Notes: generated by a model not told the origin, from the letters alone. A stretch of DNA of 64,000 nt from Chloroflexota bacterium (GCA_014584575.1 JACTMP010000024.1:1-64000); one strand, 5' to 3'; shown: positions 36,357 to 46,100, counted from the stretch's first letter. Numbers and translations are program-made.

Positions 36357-36857
36357 CTATTCGTCAAAATCCTCAAAATCCAGCGAATCTACAAAATCAG
36401 AAAAGACGTCCAGCGTTTCGCCTTCCTCTTCCCTGGTTTCCTCTTCCAAAATATCCGGCTCTGGCAGCACACCCACCTCATCCATCACCGCTTCATTGAC
36501 AAAAATGGGCACTTTCACACGCACTGCCAGAGCTATGGCGTCCGAGGAGCGGCTGTCAATCTCCTTCAATTCGCTGTTCATATCCACAAACAGGCTGGCG
36601 TAAAAAACGCCATCATTCAACGCCTTGATCAACACATGAGACACCTTGCCGCCCAGTGCCGCAATCACATTCTTGAGCAAATCATGTGTTACAGGGCGCG
36701 ACACTTCCACGTCTTGTAGTTCAATGGTAATGGCATCTGCTTCATAGGGGCCTATCCAGATGGGTAACTGGCGTTCACTGTCCACCTCCCGCAACACCAC
36801 AATGCGGTGCTGAGAGACCAGACTGATACGGATGCTATCTACTACCACTTCAATCAT
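36357..36857 (-). CDS. Bifunctional nuclease (DUF151/BFN) family protein
   Basis: 166 residues. The first about 130 residues match the DUF151/BFN domain: MIEVVVDSIRISLVSQHRIVVLRE, LPIWIGPYEADAI, RPVTHDLLKNVIAALGG, VLIKALNDGVFYASL and the signature SRSSDAIALAVRVKVPIFV. The C-terminal 30 residues are a highly acidic tail (EEETREEEGETLD onward). Some plant and bacterial members have reported nuclease activity; the role in most bacteria is unknown. Ribosome site AGAGGA precedes ATG. Confidence 0.92.
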   Translation of the reverse strand: MIEVVVDSIRISLVSQHRIVVLREVDSERQLPIWIGPYEADAITIELQDVEVSRPVTHDLLKNVIAALGGKVSHVLIKALNDGVFYASLFVDMNSELKEIDSRSSDAIALAVRVKVPIFVNEAVMDEVGVLPEPDILEEETREEEGETLDVFSDFVDSLDFEDFDE

Positions 36858-36929
36858 GAGATTCCTCTTCTAACTTTTTCGCCAATCGGTCAATCCCACT
36901 ATTAAGCGGCATTGTAGCATAAAAGACAA

Positions 36930-36970
36930 AATGATCCATGTGTAGCGGGCGGCGCTACACATGGATCATT
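36930..36970 (-). terminator. Perfect 18-bp hairpin terminator
   Basis: Arms AATGATCCATGTGTAGCG (36930-36947) and CGCTACACATGGATCATT (36953-36970), 5-nt loop. On the minus strand it is followed by a T-rich run (TTTTGTCTTTT), and the stop codon of the lipoprotein gene lies inside the stem. Confidence 0.8.
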
Positions 36971-38693
36971 GCGACAAGATCCAATGATTGCCAGACAGGA
37001 CAACGGTCAGATTGGTCAGGTTAACACCGTTGGCAGGGGTGGCCTTGACGACAGCGCGGCTGCCGTTGAGGGCTATCTGCTGCGCTTCAAAACCGGCCTT
37101 ATCGGCCACCCGCACCACTTCCAGATAATTGCGCGCCAGGGGGTCCAGGAATTCGCCGCTGTTGAGCACCCGCTCGATACTGTCCAGCAATATGTTGGCC
37201 TGCTGATAGTTGCCGTCGCGCACGGCCGTGTCCGCGGCCTGCAACATCACCTCCAACGTCACATTCACCTCGGCGCGGGGACGGCGTGACAGGTCGGCGG
37301 GGTTGCCTTCGCGCACCAATGTTTCCGGGTGGGGCAGCCAGGCGGTCAGGAAGTAGGCGGTGGGGTCATAGAGCTGCTGGTAACGGCGCATGACGTTGTA
37401 GAAGCGGACGGTGGCTTGCAAATCGGCCACCGCGGCCGGGTCGGGCGGCTGCTGCGCCAGAAAAGCCAGCCATTGGCGCTCGGCTTCGGCCAACGTCAGG
37501 CTAAAATGCTGCTGCAACTTCAGGTCTATTGCGCCAGACAGGGTGGCGGCATCGCCCGCTTTCACATCGCTGTAAAAGTCACGGAAGCGCCGCCAACCAT
37601 AGGTATCAATCAGGTATTTCACAAAGCCGGCCGCTTCCAGATAACCAATTTCGTGCTGCACCGGGTAAAAATTGTCAAAAAGCTGCGCCAGCGGCACATA
37701 CTGCCCAATGGCTATCAAAGCGGCGGCGCGCCGGTCTATATTTTCCGACTTGTAATGGCCATCGCTGGCCCACACCGCCACTCCTTCGGCCAGCGAATTA
37801 ATGCGCTCCGGGGCAAACTGACGATCCAGAATATGCACGGCTTCATGGGTCATAATCTGGTGGAAGCCGTTGTTGGCGTAGCTGCGATCCAGGTAAGAGA
37901 CGACAATGGAGTAACCGGCATACCCACCCTGGCCGATGACGCGGTCTATCAGGTAAACATCCAGTTTGCGCGCCGGTTGTTCACCCAGGCGAGCGATGGC
38001 TTGCTGCACGGCCGTTTCCACTGCCATCTTCAACTGGTTCAAATCCCGTTCGGCGGCCGTGCCCTTGACCACATGCAAGACGCAGCAGGCAATTTCGGCC
38101 GATGTCCAGGCCGCCTCCCGTTCCGGGCGGGAAAGCGTGGCCGGGTCTAGCACCGTCACTTCTAGCGCCACCTGGTTATTGTCCCGGTTTTCGTCGCCCA
38201 CCTGAATGGTATCGTACCGGTCTAAAATGACGTGCACCAGATTGGCGCCTACCGTGCCGGTGGTGTCCCAGGCCCATTCAAACAGCCCCACGCCGCTGCC
38301 CTGTAAGTTGGAGGCGTTGAGCGTGCCGCTGACCACATCCTGGTAATTGACCAGCAGGTGTACGGTGACATCGGCGGGATTCACATTGTCCGGCACGTGC
38401 GCCAGGATTTGGAAGGTCACTTTTTCACCGGCGTAAATGTCGGGCACGGGATACAGCCGCACCCCTTCCGGGCTGATGGAAAGATCAGGGGGGAAGGGAG
38501 TGGGGGTGATGGTCGGCACGGCCGTGTCAGAGGGTACGGCCGTGTCGGTGGGGATGGCCGAAGGTAACAGTGTGGGCGTTGGCGGGCTGGTAACAATGGC
38601 AGCGACGGCCGTAGGCGACGGCGGCGCGGCCGTCACCAGGGTACAACCGGCAAATACCAATACAGAAAGACACACCAATAATGGACGAATCAT
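36966..38693 (-). CDS. Lipoprotein metallopeptidase (MA-type, HEAVH)
   Basis: 575 residues from ATG 38693; a GTG at 38720 is the alternative and neither has a clear ribosome site. Lipoprotein signal MIRPLLVCLSVLVFAGC with lipobox FAGC, then a Pro/Thr/Ala-rich linker, a beta-rich domain (about 80-190, CARDB-like), and a zincin domain with MTHEAVHILDRQ (HExxH near 290) followed by a downstream SLAEGVAVW, whose Glu is the likely third zinc ligand as in peptidase-MA-like proteins. C-terminal helical part near 380-575. An exported, lipid-anchored Zn-dependent peptidase with unknown substrate. It terminates in a strong hairpin. Confidence 0.87.
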   Translation of the reverse strand: MIRPLLVCLSVLVFAGCTLVTAAPPSPTAVAAIVTSPPTPTLLPSAIPTDTAVPSDTAVPTITPTPFPPDLSISPEGVRLYPVPDIYAGEKVTFQILAHVPDNVNPADVTVHLLVNYQDVVSGTLNASNLQGSGVGLFEWAWDTTGTVGANLVHVILDRYDTIQVGDENRDNNQVALEVTVLDPATLSRPEREAAWTSAEIACCVLHVVKGTAAERDLNQLKMAVETAVQQAIARLGEQPARKLDVYLIDRVIGQGGYAGYSIVVSYLDRSYANNGFHQIMTHEAVHILDRQFAPERINSLAEGVAVWASDGHYKSENIDRRAAALIAIGQYVPLAQLFDNFYPVQHEIGYLEAAGFVKYLIDTYGWRRFRDFYSDVKAGDAATLSGAIDLKLQQHFSLTLAEAERQWLAFLAQQPPDPAAVADLQATVRFYNVMRRYQQLYDPTAYFLTAWLPHPETLVREGNPADLSRRPRAEVNVTLEVMLQAADTAVRDGNYQQANILLDSIERVLNSGEFLDPLARNYLEVVRVADKAGFEAQQIALNGSRAVVKATPANGVNLTNLTVVLSGNHWILSQ

Positions 38694-38732
38694 ACGTTTT
38701 TTGTTTGAGGCGCTTCTCACTCCATATTATTC

Positions 38733-38766
38733 AGAAGTTCAACTATTCAGGAAAAGTTGAACTTCT
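38733..38766. repeat. 12-bp inverted repeat upstream of lipoprotein gene
   Basis: Perfect arms AGAAGTTCAACT (38733-38744) and AGTTGAACTTCT (38755-38766) with a 10-nt loop, about 40-70 bp upstream of the lipoprotein start. Could be an operator or another dispersed hairpin. Confidence 0.5.
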
Positions 38767-38889
38767 CAGTTCACTATTGTATACCAGGCATAAGCAGGGG
38801 TTTGGCTCAAACCCACACCTGTTCAGGAATTGCTTAAAAAGATGATTGAGTGATTGCGTAATTGGGTAACTGGCAAGGCAATTCCTCAA

Positions 38890-39582
38890 TTACCCAATTA
38901 TAGCCACTAACAACATCAACAAAAAAGAGATTAGCGGCAGGAGGGACGGCCGTTTGCACAAATACCACACCCGCGGCGGGCCAAATAGCAGCAGCAAGGC
39001 GGGCAGTAGAATGTACCAGGGCAGGGAAAGGGATTGGAGTACGGCCGTGAGCAGCAACATCATCCCATTCACCCCCGCTAACCCCAACAGCGCCAGCGGC
39101 ACATAGCGGCGGCTGTGTACCAGAATCGTCTCCCGCGTCGGCGCACTCAGCACCAGAATGTAAAAAAGCGAGGCCGCCAGAAACGCGCCGGGTGCATAGA
39201 CAAAAAACGCCGAAGATTCCCCGGCTCCCAGGCGGCGATCATCCACCAACAACACCGACTCCCAATACCCCAACAGTTGCAGCAGCAGCACCGCCAGCGT
39301 CAGGCCAAAAAGAACAGCCAACACCGTCATCGTCGGCCGTGCCGTTAACCATGCGGGGATGTTTACTTTTGCTTCATCTGCCGCCAACTGTGGTTCCAAC
39401 TTGCGAATGAGATACACCGCCACGCAAAAGAGAAAATAAACGAACGTCAGGGCGACCACATTCGTTGCCCGCCGCTCGGAAAACCCCGCGCTCATATCGG
39501 CCAGAAAGAAAAAGCCAAGCAACACGGCCGTGCCATCCACCACCGGCGCTAACATTTCCAAAACCACGTTTGATTGTTTCAA
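38890..39582 (-). CDS. Multi-pass membrane protein, unknown
   Basis: 230 residues with six or seven hydrophobic helices (first at about 10-30, LAPVVDGTAVLLGFFFLA; last LLPLISFLLMLLVAIIG at the C-terminus). Family not recognised; no motif for catalysis or transport. TTG start supported by ribosome site AAGGAG; there is no nearby ATG. The stop lies within an inverted repeat (TAATTGGGTAA and TTACCCAATTA, about 38859-38900) that may terminate transcription. Confidence 0.8.
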   Translation of the reverse strand: MKQSNVVLEMLAPVVDGTAVLLGFFFLADMSAGFSERRATNVVALTFVYFLFCVAVYLIRKLEPQLAADEAKVNIPAWLTARPTMTVLAVLFGLTLAVLLLQLLGYWESVLLVDDRRLGAGESSAFFVYAPGAFLAASLFYILVLSAPTRETILVHSRRYVPLALLGLAGVNGMMLLLTAVLQSLSLPWYILLPALLLLFGPPRVWYLCKRPSLLPLISFLLMLLVAIIG

Positions 39583-39678
39583 CCTATCTCCTTCAGCGTA
39601 ACGCGATTTGGCAAATCTCGTTACGACTGTGTAATCTTTGTGTGATTATTTTACGTCAGGAATACAAAGGCGGCAGGC

Positions 39679-40563
39679 ATGATTCGTGTTTACAATCCAG
39701 GTGATGCGGCCACGCTCACGGCCGTCCACAACACCCTCTTTCCCCACCAACATCACACCCGCCCAAGCTGGAGGGCGCATATGGAGGGGATATTGCGGGC
39801 CAACGGCCGTGCCTGGACGCTCCTCGTAAACAACACCCCCATCGCCTACGCCGCCATCCTGCCCGTTCCCGGCCTGCCCGGCCTGGTAGAACTGCAAGGG
39901 TTTGTGGCCTCAGCCCGGCAGCGACAGGGTTATGGCACACACCTGCTAACGCATATCAAAACAGAATTGAGGGGCACGGCCGTTACCCAACTTTCCTACC
40001 CCGTCCCCCACCTGCACACTCCCGCCGCCCACTTCCTGCTGAAAAACGGCTTTTTCATCGAACACGAAGAATGGATGATGGAATTGACAATGGTCAATGG
40101 TCAATGGTCACTTGTCAATGGTCAATGGTCACTTGTCACCCGCCACCTGCCACTTGCCACCGCCATCCCCCTCTTCTGCCAGCTATACATCACCTGTTTC
40201 ACCGGTCTGCCCTGGAACCAGCCGTTCACAGAAGCAGAAGTGGCGGGCACACTGCGGCGCAGCGAAGATATGCTCTTTTTAATGGAAGGTGACACCCCCA
40301 TCGGTTTTGTCTGGCTGCGACCGCAGACCGATCGGAGCGTGCAGTTAGAACCCATTGGCATCATCCCGGAAAAGCAAGGGCAGGGCTACGGCCGTGCCCT
40401 GCTGCACATAGTCTTGTCTCAATTAGCCACACAGGGGGTCACGGCCGTGACGTTGGGCGTCTGGGCCAACAACGCTCCCGCCCTTCACCTTTATCAAAGC
40501 CTCGGCTTTCACCAGACAGAGAGCATTGTATACCTGGCCTATGACGTTAATCGCCAAAACTGA
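39679..40563 (+). CDS. Tandem GNAT acetyltransferase
   Basis: 294 residues with two GNAT domains, which transfer an acetyl group from CoA to an amine. Domain 1 (about 1-135): MIRVYNPGDAATLTAVHN, acetyl-CoA loop ARQRQGYGTHLL near 75. Domain 2 (about 160-294): acetyl-CoA loop PEKQGQGYGRALL near 235 and C-terminal NAPALHLYQSLGF. The two-domain layout resembles mycothiol synthase and related double-GNAT enzymes, but I do not assign a substrate. The linker (about 137-155) is encoded by a tandem TGGTCAATGG repeat. The 3' end overlaps the convergent phosphofructokinase gene by 17 bp. Confidence 0.88.
   Translation: MIRVYNPGDAATLTAVHNTLFPHQHHTRPSWRAHMEGILRANGRAWTLLVNNTPIAYAAILPVPGLPGLVELQGFVASARQRQGYGTHLLTHIKTELRGTAVTQLSYPVPHLHTPAAHFLLKNGFFIEHEEWMMELTMVNGQWSLVNGQWSLVTRHLPLATAIPLFCQLYITCFTGLPWNQPFTEAEVAGTLRRSEDMLFLMEGDTPIGFVWLRPQTDRSVQLEPIGIIPEKQGQGYGRALLHIVLSQLATQGVTAVTLGVWANNAPALHLYQSLGFHQTESIVYLAYDVNRQN
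40081..40160. repeat. Tandem TGGTCAATGG / TGGTCACTTG minisatellite in GNAT gene
   Basis: Repeating 10-bp-type units (TGGTCAATGG, TGGTCACTTG) followed by related CCACCTGCCACTTGCC units, inside the GNAT coding frame, where they encode VNGQWSLVNGQWSLV. The same unit occurs in non-coding DNA near 32066-32103. Confidence 0.75.
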
Positions 40564-41647
40564 TGCCTAAATCCCGCGCCGTCAGCACCGTGTCGCAGTC
40601 CAGCGGTACCTGTTTCATGCGCCCGGCGACCTTAGCCAGGGGCACGTAGTTGACGTTGGGTGGGTCCAGCGCCACCATAATGCCGGACTGCACTTCGGCA
40701 AGGGCGCGCACGGCCGCCGCCCCAAACCGCAGCGAGATGAGCCGGTCATACGCCGTCGGCCGACCGCCGCGCAGCAAATGGCCCAACACTACCACGCGAC
40801 ACTCTTTGCCGGTCAGGGCTTCTAACGCAGCAGCTACTTTTTGCCCAATGCCGCCCAGCCGCTCCGCCTGCCCCACAGCCTTCCCCTGGATGACTACTTC
40901 GCCGCCCGCCGGTTTGGCCCCTTCGGCCACCACCACAATGGAAAACTCACGGCCGAGGCGGTCTCGCTCTCGTATCTTTTCCGCCACCTTGTTAATGTCG
41001 TAGGGGATTTCCGGGATGAGGATCACATCGGCCGAACCGGCTACGCCGGAATCCAGGGCAATCCAGCCAGCGTAGCGCCCCATCACTTCCACCACAATGA
41101 CCCGCTGGTGGCTTTCGGCCGTGGAGTGCAGGCGGTCAATACATTCGGTGGCAAAGGCGACGGCCGTGTGAAACCCAAAGGTCGCCACTGTCTTATCCAG
41201 GTCATTGTCAATGGTCTTGGGCACGCCAATGACGGTCAGCCCTTTTTGCGCCAGGGCATAGGCAATCTCCAGCGAGCCGTCGCCGCCAATGGCAATCAAC
41301 GCATCCAGCCCGGCGGCGCGGAAACGCTCCACTAGCTCATCGCCGCGATCCACTTCCTCGTAGACGCCCGCCTCATTCAAGACGGGGTAGTGCAGCGGAT
41401 TGCCCCGGTTGGTGGTGCCCAAAATGGTGCCGCCCAGGTGGGTGATGCCACGTACCCGGTCCCGATCCAGAGGAATCAGGCCGCCCTGGGGGAACTGTTC
41501 GGGGATGAGCAGGCCGTTGTAGCCGTCCCGAATGCCCACACATTCCCAACCGCGCTGGTTAGCCGCCAACACCACAGCGCGAATAACGGCGTTCAGCCCC
41601 GGGGCGTCGCCCCCGCCGGTACTGATGGCAATGCGTTTGATTTTCAT
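40547..41647 (-). CDS. pfkA: 6-phosphofructokinase
   Basis: 366-residue phosphofructokinase; phosphorylates fructose 6-phosphate at C1, committing it to glycolysis in the cytoplasm. Seen: RIAISTGGGDAPGLNAVIR at the N-terminus, GGDGSLEIA near 108, PKTIDNDLDKTVATFGFHTA near 130 (TIDND catalytic Asp), VEVMGRYAGWIAL near 168, and GHLLRGGRPTAYDR. The GGDGS motif carries the Gly expected of ATP-dependent enzymes, while Lys in PKTIDND is more typical of PPi-dependent relatives; this mixed pair occurs in a known ATP-using clade, so ATP is the better guess. Ribosome site AAGGAG. Confidence 0.95.
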   Translation of the reverse strand: MKIKRIAISTGGGDAPGLNAVIRAVVLAANQRGWECVGIRDGYNGLLIPEQFPQGGLIPLDRDRVRGITHLGGTILGTTNRGNPLHYPVLNEAGVYEEVDRGDELVERFRAAGLDALIAIGGDGSLEIAYALAQKGLTVIGVPKTIDNDLDKTVATFGFHTAVAFATECIDRLHSTAESHQRVIVVEVMGRYAGWIALDSGVAGSADVILIPEIPYDINKVAEKIRERDRLGREFSIVVVAEGAKPAGGEVVIQGKAVGQAERLGGIGQKVAAALEALTGKECRVVVLGHLLRGGRPTAYDRLISLRFGAAAVRALAEVQSGIMVALDPPNVNYVPLAKVAGRMKQVPLDCDTVLTARDLGISFGD

Positions 41648-41669
41648 ATGGGTCTCCTTCGTAATTAGG

Positions 41670-41698
41670 ACGCAGATTCACGCGGATGACGCGGATAA
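41670..41698. repeat. ACGCGGAT-type short direct repeat
   Basis: ACGCAGATTC then ACGCGGATGACGCGGATAA, tandem copies of the ACGCGGAT-type unit found between genes in many bacteria. It lies in the pfkA leader region. Confidence 0.5.
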
Positions 41699-41807
41699 AA
41701 TGCTATGAATTGGTACCCTGTTTTCATATGGCGTGGGGGCTGCTACCCACGTTGAATTCCTGTTTATTTTGACGCAAAGGGACAAAGGGGCAAAATAGGT
41801 CCTTCGC

Positions 41808-41838
41808 AAGATTTGACAAATCTCCAAGATTTGTCAAA
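41808..41838. repeat. AAGATTTGNCAAA hairpin repeat
   Basis: AAGATTTGACAAATCT (41808-41823) followed after 2 bp by AAGATTTGTCAAA (41826-41838); the units can pair with themselves or each other. Related hairpins are near 39597-39625 and 22491. It lies before the methyltransferase gene. Confidence 0.5.
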
Positions 41839-41899
41839 CCTGGAGCATATTGTCACCACAGTCCGAACATTTGCAAGTGACAAAAGACCGAGAAATTTG

Positions 41900-42580
41900 A
41901 TGATGTGGCGAAACTGGTGGGTTAATCTGGTGCGCTTTGGCTTTCGCCTGCTGTATAACGAGATGGCCTGGACGTATGGCCCGGTCAGTTGGGGCGTCTC
42001 GTTGGGGCAGTGGCGGCAGTGGCAGTTGGCGGCGCTGCCTTTTGTGCAGGGACGGCGGGTGTTGGAATTGGGGCATGGGCCGGGCCATATGCTGCTGGCG
42101 CTGCAAAACCAGGGCTTTGACGTGGTGGGGCTGGATTTGTCTTCCTACATGGGGCGGCAGGCACGGCGGCGGACGCAGCGCACGGTGCCGCTGGTGCGGG
42201 GGATGGTGCAGGATTTGCCGTTTGCCACGGCCGTGTTCGACACCATCTTGGCGACCTTCCCCACCGATTACATCATTGACCCACTCACGTTGGCGGCGGC
42301 ACACCGGGTATTGCGGGCGCACGGCCGTCTGGTCATCGTGCCGGAAGGCCATCTCAACGGGCAGGGGCACATCTACCGTTTCATTGACTGGCTCTTTCAA
42401 ATTACCGGGCAGCGCGAAGGGGTATTTACGGAAGAGGAGGGGCACATCTGGCCCGCCGATGCCCTGTGGGAACCGATTCGCCAGCGGTTTGCCGCCGCCG
42501 GTTTTGCCCTGACCATTGAGCGCATCCAGCTTCCGCGCAGCGGCGTGACGGTGCTGGTGGCGGAAAAGACTCAGACCTGA
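41900..42580 (+). CDS. Class I SAM-dependent methyltransferase
   Basis: 226 residues from ATG 41900 (MMWRNWWVNL); an upstream TTG frame start lies in a repeat hairpin and is unlikely. SAM-binding motif VLELGHGPGHML (near 56), acidic residue at the end of strand 2 (VVGLDLSSYM), motif near 105 (VQDLPFATAVFDTILATFP), and AHRVLRAHGRLVIVPEGHL. This is the UbiE/Methyltransf_11 type. The substrate cannot be inferred; the hydrophobic, Trp-rich N-terminus suggests a membrane-associated or lipid substrate. The stop falls in a hairpin terminator. Confidence 0.88.
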   Translation: MMWRNWWVNLVRFGFRLLYNEMAWTYGPVSWGVSLGQWRQWQLAALPFVQGRRVLELGHGPGHMLLALQNQGFDVVGLDLSSYMGRQARRRTQRTVPLVRGMVQDLPFATAVFDTILATFPTDYIIDPLTLAAAHRVLRAHGRLVIVPEGHLNGQGHIYRFIDWLFQITGQREGVFTEEEGHIWPADALWEPIRQRFAAAGFALTIERIQLPRSGVTVLVAEKTQT

Positions 42581-42600
42581 CAGGTCTCCGAGACCTGTCA
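42578..42600 (+). terminator. Stem-loop after methyltransferase gene
   Basis: TGACAGGTCT (42578-42587), loop ccg, AGACCTGTCA (42591-42600); perfect 10-bp stem beginning at the stop codon. Third copy of the AGACCTGTCAGGT family in the window. Confidence 0.6.
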
Positions 42601-42823
42601 CCTTACAAAACTGCGCTGCGAACAGAATTTGGCGCAAGTCAATCGAATCTCTCGCTTCGCCGATCAATCCACCCTGGCGACGGCCCTCAATGAGCTAAGT
42701 CAAATGAATCTTGACCAATTATTGCTCGCTACCCGTCAAATAAGTGACCGTTGCAGCCAAATGCGGCAGCTTATAGCTGCCGCCCGGAGCAAGACCGGAT
42801 GATTGGCTGCTGATCACGCTTCT

Positions 42824-42900
42824 TTATTCATACCTTAACGCTTCCATCGGGTTCAATCAAATACGCGGCGTGGCTGGCCGGATAGAGGCCAAAGTTATAA
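42824..42900 (-). pseudogene. MacB/FtsX-type ABC permease remnant (3' end)
   Basis: On the minus strand, FGLYPASHAAY followed, after a one-base frame change, by NPMEALRYE and a stop (TAA, 42824-42826). FGxYPAxxAA and PxEALRYE are the hallmark C-terminus of MacB/FtsX-like ABC transporter permeases. Only about 25 codons remain, and they are split between two frames, so it is a dead fragment. Confidence 0.7.
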
Positions 42901-42904
42901 ACGC

Positions 42905-42936
42905 CAAAGAGGGCGATGGTACCATCGCCCTCTTTG
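42905..42936. terminator. Perfect 16-bp palindromic hairpin
   Basis: CAAAGAGGGCGATGGT (42905-42920) joined directly to its reverse complement (42921-42936). A long perfect palindrome with no spacer; a terminator or relic insertion end next to the permease remnant. Confidence 0.6.
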
Positions 42937-43112
42937 ATTCCCACTATTTCCCACTGAACCGCGCATTTCAGCACAAGTCACGATGAAGTATACGGCAGCA
43001 GCGACTCATTCTCTACGGTCAAGTTGCCAGAAAGCAAAACCCTCCCGTTTGGCAAAAGTGTACAGATGACACTGAGTGGAGGTGGTTATCGGTTATCGGT
43101 GGGTGGGCGGGG

Positions 43113-46100
43113 TCAATTGTTGGGGGCAGGTAAGTGTTGGCGGACGACTTTTACCAGGTCGTCCAGGGAGTATGGTTTTTGCAGGAAGGCGACCAGACCG
43201 TTGCCAAAACCGCGCACGGCCTCTATTTCCGCATAGCCGGAGGTGAGAATGACCCGAACCTGGGGGTTTACTGTTTTGAGCCGGGCAAAAACTTCTTCCC
43301 CGCTTAGATCGGGCAGTGACAGGTCTAATAAAACCAACCCTATTTGATCCTGATACTGCTGGTAAGTAGCAATGCCGGCGTGCCCATCCACGGCCGTCAT
43401 CGTCGCAATCTGTTCTAGCTCTAAAATATCCACTACGGTATCGCAAACAGCAGGTTCGTCATCCACCACCAGCACCATACCAGGGGGAGCAGATGCAGGC
43501 GTGGACGATACACCCATCGCCAACTCCACCTGGCTAATGGGAAACATCAGTTCAAACGTGGCCCCCTGTCCAGGGGTGCTCACCACCCGTATTCCACCCT
43601 GATGCCCACGCATAATGCCTAATACGGCCGCCAACCCCAGTCCCCGCCCGGTGAACCGGGTGGAAAAGAAGGGTTCAAACAGGCGCGATAATGTTTGGGT
43701 TGTCATGCCTTCGCCATTATCTTCCACTGTGAGGCAAATGTAGTCGCCGGGCGCCAGGGGGCTGTTGGTGATTTGCCAGTAAATGTCGTCGGCGGTCGTA
43801 AGGGAGCGCACGGCCGTCGCCAGTTGGATCACCCCTTCGCGGCTGCCAATCGCTTCGCTGCTGTTGAGCACCAGATTCATCAACAATTGTTGTATCTGGC
43901 CGGGGTCGCCTTCAATGAGAGGCAGGTCGGCTACCAGATCAAGACGCAAACGCACGTTGGCGCTCAGGGGCACCTGGAGCAACTGCACATTATCGCGGAT
44001 GAGGTCGTTGAGGTTGAGGGGCACGGCCGTAAACTGCCCATGCCCGGAGTAGGCCAGCATCTGTTTGGTGAGCGCGGCAGCCCGCTCCGCGCTTTGCATC
44101 GCCTTGTGTATATGGGGCGCGGCCGGGTTGTCGGCCGGTGATTTGGCAATTGCCAACGAGGCTTGGGCCATCATGCCCACCAGCAAGTTGTTAAAATCGT
44201 GGGCGACGCCGCCGGCCAGAATGGCCAGACTTTCCATTTTCTGGGCATGGTGCAGTGCTGCTTTTGTTTTGTTCCGTTGGGTGACATCTCTGGCGGCGGA
44301 GACAACGGCCGTTACCTGCCCCATCTCATCCGTGATCGGTGACAAAATATACTCAACGTCGCGCACGCCCATATCAAGTTGCACCCGAATTTCACCGTGA
44401 AATGGCCTGCCGGTAACAAACACCTCCACCCGTTCACGGTCCGCCTGGGCAATGACATCCTGGGGTAAAAAGCGCAGTTCTGCCAACGTCTTTCCTTGCA
44501 CATCGTCCAGCGACAGGCGTAAACCTTGCAACATGGCCGGGCTGGCAAAGGTGATACGGCCGTCGCGGTCATACACCACAAATTGATCCGGCGTCGTCGC
44601 CAAAATCTCCTCAAAAATCCGCGCCTGTTTCACAATTTCCGCCGCCATTGCCCGCAGTTGGTCTTCAGACCGCTTCCGTTCAATGGCCGCTGCCACCTGC
44701 CCGGAGATAAAAAATAGAAGTTGCTGTTCCCGCTCGGTGTAAGCCAGGCCATCCCGGTAACTTTGCACTACCAAAGCGCCAAATACCCGCGCCTGAGTAC
44801 GCAGCGGCACACCCAGCCATACCTCAGGCATAGCGCCAATGACCTGCACCAATTCTAGCTGTATCAGCCGCTTAAGCTCCATGCGGGAGAGCAGTTGGGG
44901 CTGTCCAGTTTCAATGACATAGGCTGTCAGCCCGCCGCTGCCATCAAACGGCAGGCCATCATATGCATCCATCTCATCAACAAAGTATGGTAAATGAAGC
45001 AGCCCCGAAGGTTCCTCTACCAGCGCAATGTAAAAATTCTGCACATCCATTAAATCGCTGAGAATGGCATGGATAGCCGGGTAAAGCTGTTCCAAACTTA
45101 GATCAGCATTGGCTACTGTGGCAATGCGATACAGCGCCGATTGTAGGATTTCCGCCTGTTTCCGTTCGGTGATGTCCGTGATACTACCTTCTAAAAACAG
45201 TAGTTTGCCGTCCTTGCTGAAGACCCCTTTTCCAAAATCCTCTACCCAACGCCAGGCGCCTGAACGGTGGCGAATACGATAGGTGATCTGGAACATGCCA
45301 CCCCATGGCGGTTCTTCCCGCTCCGGCAGAATGAGGTGGGTATCATCAGGATGGTATAGATCGCGGAAACTAATTTCCCCACGCAAAAACATCTCTTTAG
45401 GGTAGCCGGTCAGCGCCTCCACCGTATCGTTCAAATAGAGCATGTCAAAGGTGTAATTGTTCACACATTGATAAATAACGCCGGGCACATTATCTGTCAG
45501 CAGGCGCATTTTCTCTTCGTTCTGGCGCATTTGCTGGAACAGGCGGGCATTTTCAATGGCAATGGAGAGGTGGTTGGCCAGGGCAGTCACGGCCGTGCAA
45601 TCTTCGGCCGTTATCGCGGGATCTGCCAGATACAAAACCCCACTGACCCGCCCACCGGCGTACAAGGGGGCGAGTACACCGGACATCCCCCCAAAGGCAG
45701 CCAGGAATTGGCGGAAAAACGGCCGTGTCTTTTCCGAAACCAATGCTCGTAGCAGCGATGTGTTGTCGGGTAGGAATACCGCCTTGCCACCGGCGAAAAC
45801 ATCTCGCTGCTCTCCTAACACGGTTAACGGCAGTTGGAAGCCCACGGCCGTTTGCCCCGCCAGGCGTTCAAACCGGCGCAGCAGGCGCAGCAGGCGGGGC
45901 GAAAAAACAACGGCGGCAATTGTCAGCCTGGTATATTCTTCGTCAAACCAGTTAATGCTGCCTTCCAACCCTAACAGCGTCATCTGTTCTCGGAATGCTT
46001 CGTACACGGCCGTTTCCGAATGCGCAGACCGCTGTAAAGCAGCCGCGGCCGTGTTCAAAACCTCCCAGAAGTTGATAGCCGCCTTTTCCGGGCCGGGTTC

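Larger units (their letters stand above)
42601..43112. other. Gene-poor interval with remnants
   Basis: 512 bp between the methyltransferase and the hybrid kinase. From 42611 to 42802 a 63-codon plus-strand frame without an ATG at its start (LRCEQNLAQVNRISRF to RQLIAAARSKTG) looks like a helical protein fragment. It is followed by an FtsX-type permease remnant (42824-42900) and a strong hairpin (42905-42936). Nothing recognisable lies between about 42940 and 43112. Probably degraded genes. Confidence 0.5.

Noticed and set aside
40081..40160. Possible CRISPR-like repeat
   Set aside because: Units are about 10 bp, tandem, without unique spacers, and inside a coding frame; this is a minisatellite.
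42611..42802. 63-codon frame as a real small gene
   Set aside because: No start codon near its beginning and no ribosome site; described only as part of a degraded interval.
43024..43236. 70-codon plus-strand frame
   Set aside because: Overlaps the end of the hybrid kinase in antisense and has no protein-like pattern.
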